From CAVQGZ01 sp963712175 (GTDB taxonomy: Bacteria > Actinomycetota > Actinomycetes > Jiangellales > Jiangellaceae): a DNA stretch of 64,000 bases. Of the stretch, positions 8,512 to 20,104 are shown piece after piece. The stretch spans positions 251,584 to 315,583 of the forward strand of contig CAVQGZ010000008.1 in the NCBI GenBank assembly GCA_963712175.1. The letters are read 5' to 3'. The translations under genes were made by a program, and so were the position numbers. How positions within the stretch are numbered: the stretch's first letter is position 1; each line of letters begins with the position of its first letter. A model generated the notes under the pieces. The model made no database searches. It was not told where the DNA came from and saw only the letters and a program-made list of their open reading frames with translations.

Positions 8512-9388
8512 ATGACCGACGAGGGCCGCGACGTCGTCGCGCCGCTGGTGCTCGGGGCGTGGGACGACTTCCTGTCCCTCGTGGAGCCGCTCGACTTCGA
8601 CGCGCCGAGCCGCCTGCCCGGCTGGCGGGTGCACGACGTCTGCGTCCACCTGGGTGCCTGGCCCGAGCACGACGCGCTGGCCGGTGTGCTCGAGTCGGCC
8701 CGAGCGGGGCAGCTCGACCGGCTGCCCGACAGCGACGAGATCAACGCACGCCTGGTGGCGGAGTACGCCGAGGCATCGCGTGCGGAGGTGCTCGACGCGC
8801 TCGTGCCGCGCCCGGGACAACGCGGCCGAGTACTTCGCCGAGCCCGACACCTCGCTCGACACGGCGCTGACCGGGTCGGTCGTCGGCCCGCTGCCCGTGC
8901 TGTCGGTGCTGCTCGGTGGCACCTACGAGCTGGCCGTGCACGCGCTCGACCTGGCCCCCGCCGGCGCCGCCGACGCCGTCGGACCACCTGCTGCTCACCG
9001 GCCTCGGTGCGCTGGCCGAGGTCACCGGGCGCCCTGGCGGCGCGGGTCGGCGTCGAGGGCGGGGCGTCGTTGCACTCGCCCATCGGGGGCTGGGAGTTCG
9101 CCGCTCACGACGGCGGCTGGACGACCCGACGGCTCGGTCCCGAGCCGCCCTCGGGCACCGCCGTGGAAGGCGATGCCGCCGGCCTGCTCGACCTGTCCGC
9201 CGGTCGCATCAACCCGGTCGCCGCCATCACGAGGGGGCACCTGCGGGTTCATGACCTGCCTGGGCTGCTGCGACTGGCGCCCATCGTGGAGTCGGTGCCG
9301 GGACTGCCGGGTGGTCCGGTGCTGAGCGTGGCGGCTCGCACCCTCGCCGTATCGGTCAATTGGCGGAGATTCTTCCGCAAGGGCTTGA
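8512..9388 (+). CDS. Maleylpyruvate isomerase-type mycothiol-dependent protein, frame changes
   Basis: The start is ATG at 8512 (a GTG at 8503 is also in frame). The first frame reads MTDEGRDVVAPLVLGAWDD and then the MDMPI_N motif RLPGWRVHDVCVHLGAW, where the conserved His residues bind metal. Frame changes near 8812, 8975 and 9030, each +1 and each beside a G or C run, lead to YELAVHALDLA, LLLTGLGALAEVTG and finally ALAARVGVEGGASLHS with a C-terminal SCP2-like half. The family uses mycothiol or metal to isomerise or conjugate substrates. The exact stop is uncertain: TGA at 9386-9388 is reached if one more +1 change occurs near the end. Substrate unknown. Confidence 0.65.
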
Positions 9389-9424
9389 CCGGCCCTGGGC
9401 ACCGCTCCGTACTTTCGACGCGAC

Positions 9425-12400
9425 ATGTCCCATTTTCGGGGGTCGTGACGAGCCGCCAGCAGTGCGGCGCTCGAGGCGACGGCCCGGTGCTGCTGGTTCT
9501 TGCCGCTCTGCTCTCGGTCCCGCTCGTTCCCATCGACCTCGTCGGGCTGGCGGTCACCGGGCCCGACGGTGCACAGCAGCGTGCCGAGGCGGCCTCGTCC
9601 TCGATCACCATCACGCTGGGCCCGGATGACTGGACGGCGTCCGTCCCGCCTCGTCCTCGAGCCCGGCGGCGACGTCACCTGGCGCAACCGCTCCGGTCGC
9701 ACCCTCGCGATCACGTCACCGGACGGGCTGCTCGACTCCGGCCCCATCCCGGACGGCGGATCCTTCGTCGCGTCCCTGCCCGAGAACGGCAGCTACGCCT
9801 GGACAGCGACGTCGGGGGCGCCGCGATCGTCGTCGGCGGCGCCCTCGAGGGTGACCCGGCAGGCCCGGCCGCCGACGCGATCCCCGACCTGCTCTACCCG
9901 CCGGTCTCCGAGGACGACCTCGCGCTGCACCCCGATGTTCGTGGTCGACCTTCCCCAGTCGCTGGCGCTCATCGGCTTCACGCCCACGGCCACGGTGGCG
10001 CAGGCGAATGCCGCACTGGGCCCGGACTGGGTCGTCGTCGGCGGCATCCCCGAGTTCGGGCACCTGTATGTGCAGACGGCCCAGCCCGTCGACTCCTTCG
10101 ACGTGCTGGACGAGGCCCTCGCCGCATGGCGCGCCGACCCCGCGATCGAGTTCGCCTCCTACGTCTTCCCGTGGGAGGAGACGGCACTGCCCGACCCGGT
10201 GTCGCCGCTCGTGGCCCCGCCAGGACCGTCGGAGTGGTTCTGGGAACCGCCCAGCGTCGCGCCCATCGGATCGGGGGGCAACTGGGGCCAGGAGCTCATC
10301 CGCGCTCCTGCCGCCTGGAACCTGCTCGAGGCGGCGGCTCTCGACGGCGCCCAGGGCCGGTCCACGACGGTGGTGCTCGACTCCGGCTTCGCCGACCACG
10401 TCGACCTCGACCGACTCGATCGCCGCGTGCTGTGCGACCCCGGGTCGCCGTCCGTCTGCACCGGCACGGGTGCCGACGACCACGGCAACGAGGTGGCCGG
10501 CATCATCGGCGCCGACCGCGAAGCGCCGGGGCTCAACGGCATCGACCCGCTCAGCGACCTGGTCGGCGTGGTCTGGCGCGGGTCGGGCAGGGTCGGCTCG
10601 TACGGGTCGTCCGACAGCGCCCTGGCGCTGGTGCTGCGCAACATCGCGGCGGGCAACCTCGGCGACGTCAACGTCGTCAACCTGTCGATCGGACTGTCCC
10701 CGCCCGAATCCGGCGCTCTGGTGGGCGCGCTACGCGCGGCGAGACCTGCGGCCCCGGGCGTGACGACGACGCCGGAGCGACCGGCACCTGCTACCCCAGC
10801 ACCCACGACGCGACGATCGAGGAGTACGAGCAGTACGCCAAGGCAACCCGCGGGGTCGTCGAGGCGTTCGCCACGCAGCTGGCCGATCCGCCGCTGCTGG
10901 TTGCCGCGACCGGCAACTACTCGGCTCAGTACTGCCGAGACAAGTCGGTGTCGTGCACCGGCGTGGAGTTCCCCGACACCGAGCCGCAGGGCAACCTCGG
11001 CTCCGGCTTCGCCTGGGCGAGCGACAACTGGCAGATCAGCGCGCCCGACCCGGTGATCGCCGTCGAGTCGATCGGCTACAGCGCGAACGGACCTGTGCGC
11101 GATACGTTCCCCGAGCGCCCGAGCCTCGCCGCGCTCCACCTACTCCAACGTCTCCGGCGACGTCTCGGCACCGGGCTGGACGTCGTCCACGTGCGGCGCC
11201 GAGGGCCCGCCCGACACCTACTGCACCAGTCGCGGGCACGTCGTTGGCGGCGCCGGTCGTCGCCGGCATCGCCGGGCTCATGGCTTCGTGGGACCCAGCC
11301 TGTCGGCCGCCCAGACTCAAGCAGCGCATCATCGAGTGGTCCGATCGCCGACACGACCAACGGTGCGGCTCCGCGGGTCGACGCGTTCGCCCCGCTGCTC
11401 AGCCTCGACGGTGCGGCGCGCGCGCTCGTCGACGTCAACGACCCGTCCAACGACGGCAACCGGCGCATCGCCTACAACCGCGACGGCACGATCGCGCTGG
11501 TCGACACGGTCGAGTCCGAGCGAGATCGGAGTTCTCGACCGACCCCGACGGCGTGATCGACCTGCGTGACTTCCGCCGCTTCCGCGACGCCTGGCTGCTG
11601 CGGTGCCTCATCGACGCCGAGCCCGGATGCCCCACCGACATCGATCTCGACGGGCAGCCCGACCACCCCAAGCGCGACATCAACCTCGACGGCCCGGTGT
11701 CGCTCATCGCCCCGGCCGCGGGCCAACCCAACCCGTCGGAGGCGACGTTCCCGCGGTTCGACTTCAACGGCGACGGCGAGGTGTCGGCGACCGCGCCCGC
11801 AGCGGTTCCCGTGGACGGCGGGGCCGTCCTCACTGACGTCGAGGTGCTGGCCAGCCAGTGGGACGACGCCGACGAGCCCGGGTTCGGCGTCGAGGCCGAC
11901 GATCTGGCCGACCTGCATGGTCTCCGGCGACCTGACGCTGGTCGCCGACGACCTGGCCGGCGACCGGCGACGACGCGGCCGAGGTCGACCGTCGTCGACG
12001 TCAGACCGACACGAGCACGCCGCGCTCTGAGCATCCCCATCCCGGACGTCGACGAGCTGCCGCTGGCCGACCACCCGGTGCTGACGCTGCCGGCCAACCG
12101 GCCGTTCCGCCTCGACGTGTCGGTGGACGGTCCCGACGGCTCGTGCGAGATCGGGATCGGCCCGATCGTGGTGCGTCCCGGCGAGGACCGCCGCGTCGAC
12201 CTCGACGCGGCGCTGGCGCTGTCCGTCGACCCCGACATCGTCCGCCTCGGCGGGTCCGCCGAGGTGACGGTGACGGCCGTGACGTGCGCGGGATCGGCCG
12301 AGGGCAGCCTCGTCGACCTGGCCATCGAGCCCACGAGTCGCGACCGGCGCCAGCCTGGCCGACAGCCAGCTCGTGCTGGACGCAGGACGGCGAGGCCACG

Positions 12401-15400
12401 ACCACCCTGGCTGCCGGCGACGACACCGCGGTATACACGCTCACCGCCGACACGACTCTCGTCAACGGAGCCCAGCTGGTACCGGCGTCGGCGAGTACCA
12501 CCGTCGCGGTGAGCGAGACCTACGACCTCGAGCGTCGCGGCCGTCGACGGACCGACTCGCTCTACGACGCCGTGGACGACTTCTTCGCGCCAGGCACTCC
12601 GCTCGGGCCTTCGATCAACGGCGACGGCGACGTCGCCTTCGGTGCCCTGCCGGTCGACCTCGACCGCTACGGCGCTGTTCGTGTCCGAGCCGGGCGACAG
12701 CCCCGTCGACGTCGCCGACGCCGACGAGCGTCAGACGGCCTGCCCATCGACGCGTCAGACATCTTCGTCAAGGGTGAACCGCAGCTCAACGACTCCGGGG
12801 AGGTCGTGTTCACGACACAGGAGACGTTCGGTACGAACGACATCGCGACCATCGTGACGCGCAGCAGCGGACCCGGCGCGACAGACGCTGTCGACCTTGC
12901 GTTGGGCCTCTCGGCATTCGGCGCGACCGGCGAACGGTTCGAGCAGGTCGGACGCCCGACCATCAACGCCGACGGCCGCGTCGTCTTCGTGGCCACTCCG
13001 CAGGGGGCCACCGACGTGCTCGCCGAGAGGCAGGGGGACGCCGTCGTGGAGGGCCCGTCCGCCTCTTCGGCGCCCGACCGCGTCTCGCCGACGACGGCAC
13101 CACCGTGGTCCGGGCGCAGCATCTCGCGTGACTGCGCCGACTTCCCGGGCGTCTGCGGGCCCCTCCAGGTACTCATCGACCCGATCGTGCTGGTCGGCGA
13201 AGGACTGCTCGACACCGGCGGCGTCGTCGTCGCGGAGGGCCGCGTCGACGGCTGGGAGACCATCGGGGACGCCGACATCAGCGACACCGGCGACGTCATC
13301 GCGTTCGTCGCCGACCGCGACGGCGAGCGGGGGCTGTGGATCGCCGTGCGCCGTCCGGACGGCGTCGTACCAGACCGCCCATCGCCGTCGCCGGACCTGC
13401 CGCCTCGACGGCAGCAGCCCTGATCGAGCTCGATCTCGACCGCCCCAGCCTGGTCCAGCGTGCGGTCGCGCCCGACGGGCCCTGGCGGCGACCGGGTGAT
13501 CCTTGCGTCCGCGGCACGGCCTACGCGAACGCCGGTCCGGCGAGCGAACGGCATCCACACCATCCCGCGTCGACCTGATCCCGACCGACGACGACAGCGA
13601 TCCCGTACTTCCCTCGGGTGCAGCGCCGCAGCAGCTCGTTGCGCAGGTCGGCGACAGCGGTGCGACGGCCGCACGATCGCCTCGCTGCGGCTCGGCGACT
13701 CGCTCGCCGCCGCCGCGGAGCCGGAGTTCGCCGACGACCACTGGGTCGCCTTCTTCGCGCGCACCGACGACGACCGCAGCATGTACGTGCGCGCCCGCGC
13801 GCTGCCTCCGCCGACCGCACCGCCGGCCGGCGCTGCGGCGGCCCGCCGGCCGCTGCCTCCTGCTCCAGCGGCCGACGGGCCTCGTCGCCGTGATCGCGAG
13901 CGACAGCGGATCGCGTAGCCAGGTGGTCAGCCAGGCCATCCCCGCCGTCGCGCACGCCGTCACCTCCTGGCTCCCGTCCGTGCTCGTCCAGGACGTCCCA
14001 CCGGGCTCGTCCCCGACCGAGCCGGTCGACGGGCCGCACGTCGCGGCGCTGACGATCGACGACGACACCCCTGTCGCCGGGAGTGCCGGTGCGGGTCGTC
14101 AACCGCAGCCGGGCGCTCGACGGCAGCGCCGTCCTGGGCAGTCGTGGACGAGACCCGGTCCGATCCCCGTGTGCTGACCCAGCCGCTCGTCCTCGCCCCG
14201 GACGCCGAGGGCACGATCGTCTACCCGTCGGCCGCGTCCTGGACGCTCGAGGTGGGGGCACCACTCGTCGCCGGAGCACGGAGCCACGACGGCGGCCTTC
14301 ACCGTCGAGGCGGAGCGCGGCGCCAACCGTGACCCGGTCGCCAGCGTCGACGGTCCCTACCTGCTCGGCCCCGGGCAGCAGCTGCGACATGCGGGTCACG
14401 TCGTCGGACCCGGACGGGGACCCCCGCTCGATCGCCTGGGACCTCAACGACGACGGCGTCACCGACTCGACGAGCAGCAGGGTGCGGCTGACCGGCGCCG
14501 ACAGGTCCAGACCGACGTCTGCGGCGGGACGTGTGTGCTCGACCAGCCCTACCCGGTGTCGGTCACGGTGACCGACGGGCAGGGTGGATCGACCACGCTC
14601 GACACCACCGTGACGGTGTCCGAGCTCGACGACCTGACGCTGCGACTCGGCCCCGCCGTCACGACGATCAGCCAGGGCACCGACGGGTTCACCTACGCGT
14701 TCGTCGACGCCCCCGACGGCAGTCCGAACGTCCCTGTCGAGCTCTCCGCCGAGAACGTTCCCGAACGGGTGGCAGGTGATCACGCCCACGGGGACGGTGC
14801 TGACCGGCAGTGGCTACGAGGTGCGAGGTACGGGTACCGAGCGGGAACGCCGGACGACACCTACACCCTCGACGTCGTCGCCACGTCGGGAACCGTCACC
14901 AAGCGCGCGACGCTGACGGTGACGACGACCTTCGCGCTCATCCCGCAGTGCGAGGCGACGATCGCCGGGGTCGTCACCGACCAGTCGACGGCACGCCGAT
15001 GGAGGACGCGCGTGTCGACATCAGCGGGCTGACCGCACGACGTCCGTTCGGCCGAACTGACAGCGCCGGTCAGTACGAGCACGGCGCCACGCTCGAACCG
15101 GGGCTACACGACGCAGAGCATTCGCTGGGACGCCGGGGCCGCGGGTTCCTCTCGGCCGGGGTGGCCAGCCGGTCGGGGCGGCACCCGTCTACCTGACGTG
15201 CGGTGAGACGACCACCATTGATGTCACGCTGGAGCGCGATTCCGACAGCGGATGGCATCCGGGCCCGGGCCGTCGTCGGCACGGCCAACCCCGTCAACCC
15301 GCAACGACCGGTGTCGACCGGCATCCCGCTGGACGGCGTGCCAACGTGTCCATCAGCCCGGGAGGATCAGGGGTCAGCCCCGCCGACGGCGTCGTGCAGT

Positions 15401-18400
15401 TCGACGCCCAGATCGAGCTCGGTGACTGCCAACGGCAACCCGGCCGAGCGTGTCCGTGACGGCGCGAAAGTCGGGCTTCTGGCAGCTCAACCGCTTCCCG
15501 GCGCTCGACCCCGACGACGCGGGGTCGGTTGTCGACCTCGGGGACCTGCCGCTGGTCGAGCAGTGCTTCGGCGTCGCCGGCGGCGGTCGCGTGGTCGACC
15601 AGAACGGCGACCCCATCGAGGGCGCCCGCGTGCGACCTGCAGACCGCCGTCGCCGACGACGTGCTCACCGACGCCGATGGCGCCTTCGAGCTTCGACACT
15701 CCGCAGCTGCTCGGCGAGTTCAACCGGGCGACCGCCGTCCAGTTCCGTGCCTTCACCCCGCCGTACTTCTCCGAGTCCGACAACGACGTCGAGCAGTCGG
15801 CCCTCGGCGGCTGCGGCGAGCGCAGCGAGCCCGTCACGATCGTGCTCAACCGGCCCGAGCCGCAGCCTGCGGACATCGACCTCATCGGTTCGCGGCACGG
15901 TGACCGACGCCGACACCGGCGAGCCGCTGCCGTCGGTCCGTGTCGACATCACGGCTCGATGCGATGGGGTGCTTCGCACCGGGCGGCCGGGACACCTCCG
16001 ACGCCACAGGTGCCTACGAAGATGTGCTCACGTTCCGGGGGATCGTGCCGCCGCTCGCCGCCGACGTCAAGGTGCGCGCCGCCGAGCAGGGCTACTTCGT
16101 CGAGGAGACGACGGTGCGCGTCGTCGGTGACGACGCCGTGGTGGTCGACGTGCAGCTGCGTCCGCGGCAGCCCGTGTCGCTCACCGGCCGAGTCACCGAC
16201 GTCGAGACCGGTGAGCCGATCGAGGGCATCCGCCTGCGCACGTCGAACGGCTTCACCAACGTCTCCACCGACTCCGAGGCCGACGGGACGTACGCGTTCG
16301 ACGAGCTCTTCCTGCTGATCCAGGACGGCGAGGACGTCGCTCGGTCGGCCTCTGTCGAGGTGTTCGAACCTGCCGTGAGCCGGGCAGGACCCGCAGTACT
16401 ACGCCACCGACCTGCGCACCACGTTGTTCCCCGACCGGCCGAACGTCCTCGATGTCGAGCTGCTGCGCATCTGCGAGGGGTTCTCGGTCAACGGCGTCGT
16501 CCTCAACGCGGCGACCGGAGAGCCGATCGAGGGCGCAAGGGTCTCGGCCCGCAACACGTCCACGCTGCACCGACGCGAACGGGCGCTACGAGCTCACCGA
16601 CATCGAGGTCAGCCCGCTCAACAAGCCGCTGACCACGACCGTGCGGGCGAGCGCCGAGGGCTTCTTCGACGGGTCCGTCGAGATCACCGGGTTCTGCGGC
16701 GCCAGCATCAGCGCCGACTTCGGCGTGCCGCCCGGTGGCGTCGGCACCGTGAGCGGAACGGTGACCGACGCCGCCACCGGCGACCCGCTCGCCGACGTCT
16801 TCGTCGGCTCGTCCTGGGGTCGAGGTGACGTCCACGGACGCGGCCGGCGAGTACTCGTTCGACGACGCCCCGCTGCAGTCCGACGGCAGCCCGCGCGACT
16901 GGGTGATCACCGCTGAGCGCGACGGTGACCGTCAGGACAAGCCGGTCACGGTCAGCGCCGACGCCGCCGCGGTCGTGGACTTCGACGTTCAGCGACGCAG
17001 GACGCGCCACCCGTCGCCGACGACCAGACGGTGCAGACCGAGGCGGGCGTGCCGCTCGACGTGACGCTGACGGGCCGCGACCCCGACGGCGACGAGGTCA
17101 CGTTCGACCGTGACGTCGCCACCGTCGGGCGGCGACCTCACCGGTACGCCGCCCACGCTCACCTACACGCCGCGGGACGGCGTCGACGGCACGGACTCGT
17201 TCGAGTTCACCGCCACTGCCAACGGCGTGGTCAGCGAGCCCGCCGACGGTCACCATCGAGGTGCTCGAGCCGGTCACGAACCCGCCGACGATCGACCTGC
17301 CGGCCAGAGCGTCGAGGTGCTGGCCGGGCAGTCGGTCGACATCCCGGTGGCCGGCAACGACCTCGACGGAGACGCGCTGGCGTTCGCGCCTGATCGGTGA
17401 TGCCGGCGGACGGGCCTCGCTCGCCGACGGCGACCCGGGCCGAGCGACCGTCACGTTCGACACGACCGAGGCCGACGCCGGGTCGTCGTTCGACGTCACC
17501 GTCGAGGTCGAGGCCCAGGACGGCACGGCCGCGGGCACCGTGCGTGTCGAGGTCACCGCGCCGGTCGTCGAACGCGCCGCCGGAGCCCGACATCACGTTC
17601 CCGACGCCGGTCGATGGAGGGCGACACGGTGACCTTCGACGGCTCGGGCTCGAGCGACCCGGAAGGCACCGACCTGGACCTACGCCTGGACACTGGTCGA
17701 CTTCGACGGCGCACCCGTCGCCACGGGCACGGGGCCGACACTGGACGTCACGTTCGCCGACGACTTCGTCGGCGGCGTCCAGCTGACGGTGACCGACCCG
17801 TCCGGCAACGACGCCATGCTCGAGCAAGGCGTCGTCGCGGCCAACGTGGCGCCGTCCCCGAGCATCGACACCGTGACGTCCGACAGCGACCCGACCGTCG
17901 GGCAGCCGGTGTCGCTGCAGGGCACGATCGCCGACGCCGGGCCTGACGACACGCACACCGTCACGGTCGACTGGGGTGACGGGACCTCGGAGCCGGTCAT
18001 CCCGAGCGGACGTGCCTGGGGCGCGTCGCACACCTATCGGTTCCAGGGCGAGGTGACTCTCACCGTCCGCGTGACCGACGACGACGGCGACGACGGCGCC
18101 GTGAGCCGAGTTCTCACGGTGGCTGCGGCCCCCGACGACGAGTCAGGCGAGAACGCCGCGCCGACCGCGCAAGACGTCACGGTCGAGACCACCGCCGGCG
18201 AGCCGGTCGACCTGCGCCTCGAGGGCGATGACCCCGACGGTGACCCGGTGACCTTCGCCTTGCTGACCCAGCCGCGCGACGGCTCGTTGTCCGGGACGGC
18301 GCCGAACCTGCGCTACACCCCCGACGACGGGTTCGACGGCATCGACACGTTCACGTACATCGCAAGCGACAACCTGCTGGACAGCGATCCAGCCACGGTG

Positions 18401-18673
18401 ACAGTGACGGTCACTGCCGGCGACAGCAGTGCCGCCCAGCCCAGCGTCGCCGACTCCGCGGCGCCCCCTGTGCGTTGGCCGAGCGCGGGCCCCACGTCAG
18501 GGCCATCGACTTCGAGCTCGCCGCCGCCTGCTGCCGGGGTGGGGTCAGACCCCCACCCCGAGTACCTGGCCAGCACCGGGGGTTCGGTGCGTCAGGCCCT
18601 GCTGCTCGCGATGGTGCTGATCGGGGCCGGGGCGGGCATCCGCATGCTCCGTCCACGGCCCCGATCCGGATAG
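9425..18673 (+). CDS. Giant secreted, cell-wall-anchored subtilase (S8), many frame changes
   Basis: Pieces from all three forward frames join into one protein of about 3,000 residues. The likely ATG at 9425 gives a twin-Arg-rich N-region and the hydrophobic core VLLVLAALLSVPLVPIDL, an export signal. The S8 catalytic triad is visible: Asp in TTVVLDSGFADHV (about 10379), His in DDHGNEVAGIIGA (about 10481), Ser in AGTSLAAPVVAGIAG (about 11241). Next come a dockerin-like calcium region with DPDG, DLDG, DFNGDG loops (about 11540-11900), NxxGxVxF repeats (12560-13350), PKD domains near 14330 and 17600, carboxypeptidase-regulatory-like repeats (14940-16990), cadherin-like units (17000-18420), and a LASTG anchor. 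The probable role is a surface protease, adhesin or polymer-degrading platform. Two or more genes could be hidden in this stretch, since internal stops cannot be judged. Confidence 0.7.
12560..13350 (+). repeat. NxxGxVxF tandem repeats in the giant protease
   Basis: At least four related units occur across frames: PSINGDGDVAFGAL (about 12610), PQLNDSGEVVFTTQE (about 12780), PTINADGRVVFVATP (about 12955) and ADISDTGDVIAFVADRDG (about 13270). Spacing is 150-300 bp. Repeats of this type form beta-propeller-like or stalk regions in secreted bacterial proteins. They lie between the dockerin-like region and the first PKD domain. Confidence 0.6.
14940..16990 (+). repeat. Carboxypeptidase-regulatory-like (CnaB/Ig-fold) domain array
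   Basis: Six related Ig-like units occur in a row in changing frames: ATIAGVVTDQST (about 14955), GRVVDQNGDPIEGARV (about 15585), GTVTDADTGEPLPSVRVDI (about 15895), GRVTDVETGEPIEGIRLRT (about 16180), GVVLNAATGEPIEGARVSA (about 16490) and GTVSGTVTDAATGDPLADV (about 16740). The GxVxDxxTGxPLxxxxV core is characteristic. Such arrays form rigid stalks that hold a catalytic domain away from the cell wall. Confidence 0.7.
18566..18580 (+). other. LAxTG cell-wall sorting signal (LASTG)
   Basis: LASTGG is followed by a hydrophobic segment (ALLLAMVLIGAGAGI) and a basic tail (RMLRPRPRSG) ending at the stop 18671-18673. This is the three-part layout of a sortase substrate. LAxTG rather than LPxTG is the motif preferred by class E sortases of high-G+C actinobacteria. 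No sortase gene lies in the window. Confidence 0.8.
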
Positions 18674-18674
18674 C

Positions 18675-19253
18675 TCAGGCGTCGGAGTCGGTCTCCGCGT
18701 CACCGCCTGGGCCGAACCCGAGGCCTGCGCCCATGCCCGGAGAGCCGGCGTCTGGCCCACGGCCGTGCCCGCCACGTGGGCCACCGGGGCCGAAGCCCTC
18801 GAGCCCGCGACCCTCACCGTTCATGAGGGCCTCGACGTGCTCGGCGACGTTGGCCTCGGCTTCGGCAAGGCGCTCCTGCGCCCGCTCAGTGAGCAGCTGG
18901 GCGACCGCGTCGGCGTTGTCACCGGCGATGTCGGACAGCGTCTCACCGTCGCGAAGCCTCTCCTGCAGCTGCTCCGGTGTCACACCGGCCGCGTCCGCAA
19001 GCTCTTGCATGTGCTGCTCGCGCAGCTGCTCGCGCTCCTGCTGGCGCTGCTGCCGCTCCTCCTGCGCCTGGTCCCGAACGCGCTCGAAGGCGTCGGCGTC
19101 CTCCTGGGTGATGGTGCCCTCCTCGACCCAGGTCTGCAGCCGCTCCTGAGCCCGCTCCTGGCCGCCACTGCCGGCGGCCACCGCCACGCCGGTCACCCCG
19201 GCCACGGTCATGCCGCCGACGGCGATCGCTGCGATCGTCCTCTTGGTCCACAT
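18675..19253 (-). CDS. Secreted coiled-coil protein with Gly/Pro-rich tail
   Basis: 192 residues. The N-terminus MWTKRTIAAIAVGGMTVAG plus VTGVAVAAGS is a Sec signal peptide. Residues 35-85 are a Gln/Glu/Arg-rich helix (RDQAQEERQQRQQEREQ) predicted to form a coiled coil. Two short motifs resemble SHOCT-like helix pairs: LQTWVEEGTITQEDADAF and ADAAGVTPEQLQERL. The C-terminus is Gly/Pro/His-rich (GFGPGGPRGGHGRGP). It is divergent from the two-component system at 19397, a layout often seen when a membrane or envelope sensor controls a small periplasmic protein. It also abuts the stop of the giant protease gene. No family name is certain; stress-related metal or protein binding is speculative. Confidence 0.65.
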   Translation of the reverse strand: MWTKRTIAAIAVGGMTVAGVTGVAVAAGSGGQERAQERLQTWVEEGTITQEDADAFERVRDQAQEERQQRQQEREQLREQHMQELADAAGVTPEQLQERLRDGETLSDIAGDNADAVAQLLTERAQERLAEAEANVAEHVEALMNGEGRGLEGFGPGGPRGGHGRGPDAGSPGMGAGLGFGPGGDAETDSDA

Positions 19254-19396
19254 GGTGATCTCCTCTCGTCGTATGACACGAAGGTCCCGCGGCGAGGCAA
19301 GGATGATGTGCCGTCCGTGGTGAGAAGCCGGTAAGAACCTCGACCCGTCCCGGCTCGGGCGAACCCAGCGAGCCTCCGACGCAGCACAATGGGCTC

Positions 19397-20101
19397 GTGG
19401 TGGGACACGCGCGCGTGCTGGTGGTCGACGACGACCGTGCGCTGCGCGACGCCGTCACGCGCGCTCTGCGGCTGGAGGGCTACGAGGGCATCGACGCGGC
19501 GGACGGCGCACAGGCGCTCGCGCAGGTCGAGTCGCAGCGACCCGACGCGGTCATCCTCGACCTGGGCCTCCCGACGATCGACGGCATCACGGTCTGCCAG
19601 GTGCTGCGGGCGCGCGGTGACCGCACGCCCATCCTGGTCCTCACCGCGCGCACGGAGGTGAGCGACCGTGTCCAGGGCCTGGACGCCGGCGCTGACGACT
19701 TCATGTCCAAGCCCTTCGCCCTCGAGGAGCTGCTCGCCCGGCTGCGGGCGCTGCTACGCCGCACCTCCGTGGCCGACGACGACGGCGCCTCGCCGGGTGG
19801 CGACGATCTCGTCCTGGCCGACCTGCGGGTCAGCCCTGGCCAGCGGCGGGTCTGGCGAGGTGAGCGCGAGATCGACCTGACCAAGACCGAGTTCGACCTG
19901 CTGGAGCTCCTTGTCCGCAACGCCGGCATCGTTCTCGACCGATCGACGATCCATGACCGCATCTGGGGTTACGACTTCGGGCCTGACTCCAAGAACCTCA
20001 CCGTCTACATGGGCTACTTGCGCTCCAAGACCGAGGGCGACGGTGAGCCCCGGCTGCTGCACACCGTCCGTGGCGTCGGCTACGTGGCCCGCGAGGGCTG
20101 A
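19397..20101 (+). CDS. OmpR-family response regulator
   Basis: 234 residues. The receiver domain has the acidic pair in VLVVDDDRALRD, the phospho-acceptor Asp in VILDLGLPTIDG, the Thr in ILVLTART, and Lys in FMSKPFALEEL. The C-terminal winged helix reads REIDLTKTEFDLLELLVRNAG and ends in LLHTVRGVGYVAREG. It is of the MprA/PrrA type. It overlaps nothing but sits 3 bp before the kinase start, so the pair is one operon. It probably controls envelope genes, including perhaps the divergent secreted coiled-coil gene. GTG at 19397 or 19400 serves as the start. Confidence 0.92.
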   Translation: MVGHARVLVVDDDRALRDAVTRALRLEGYEGIDAADGAQALAQVESQRPDAVILDLGLPTIDGITVCQVLRARGDRTPILVLTARTEVSDRVQGLDAGADDFMSKPFALEELLARLRALLRRTSVADDDGASPGGDDLVLADLRVSPGQRRVWRGEREIDLTKTEFDLLELLVRNAGIVLDRSTIHDRIWGYDFGPDSKNLTVYMGYLRSKTEGDGEPRLLHTVRGVGYVAREG

Positions 20102-20104
20102 ACG

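Noticed and set aside
8800..18450. Programmed ribosomal frameshifting as the cause of the many frame changes
   Set aside because: Dozens of sites without a shared slippery sequence or downstream structure; many sit on plain CCC/GGG runs, and the same lesion is seen in housekeeping genes such as mshD.
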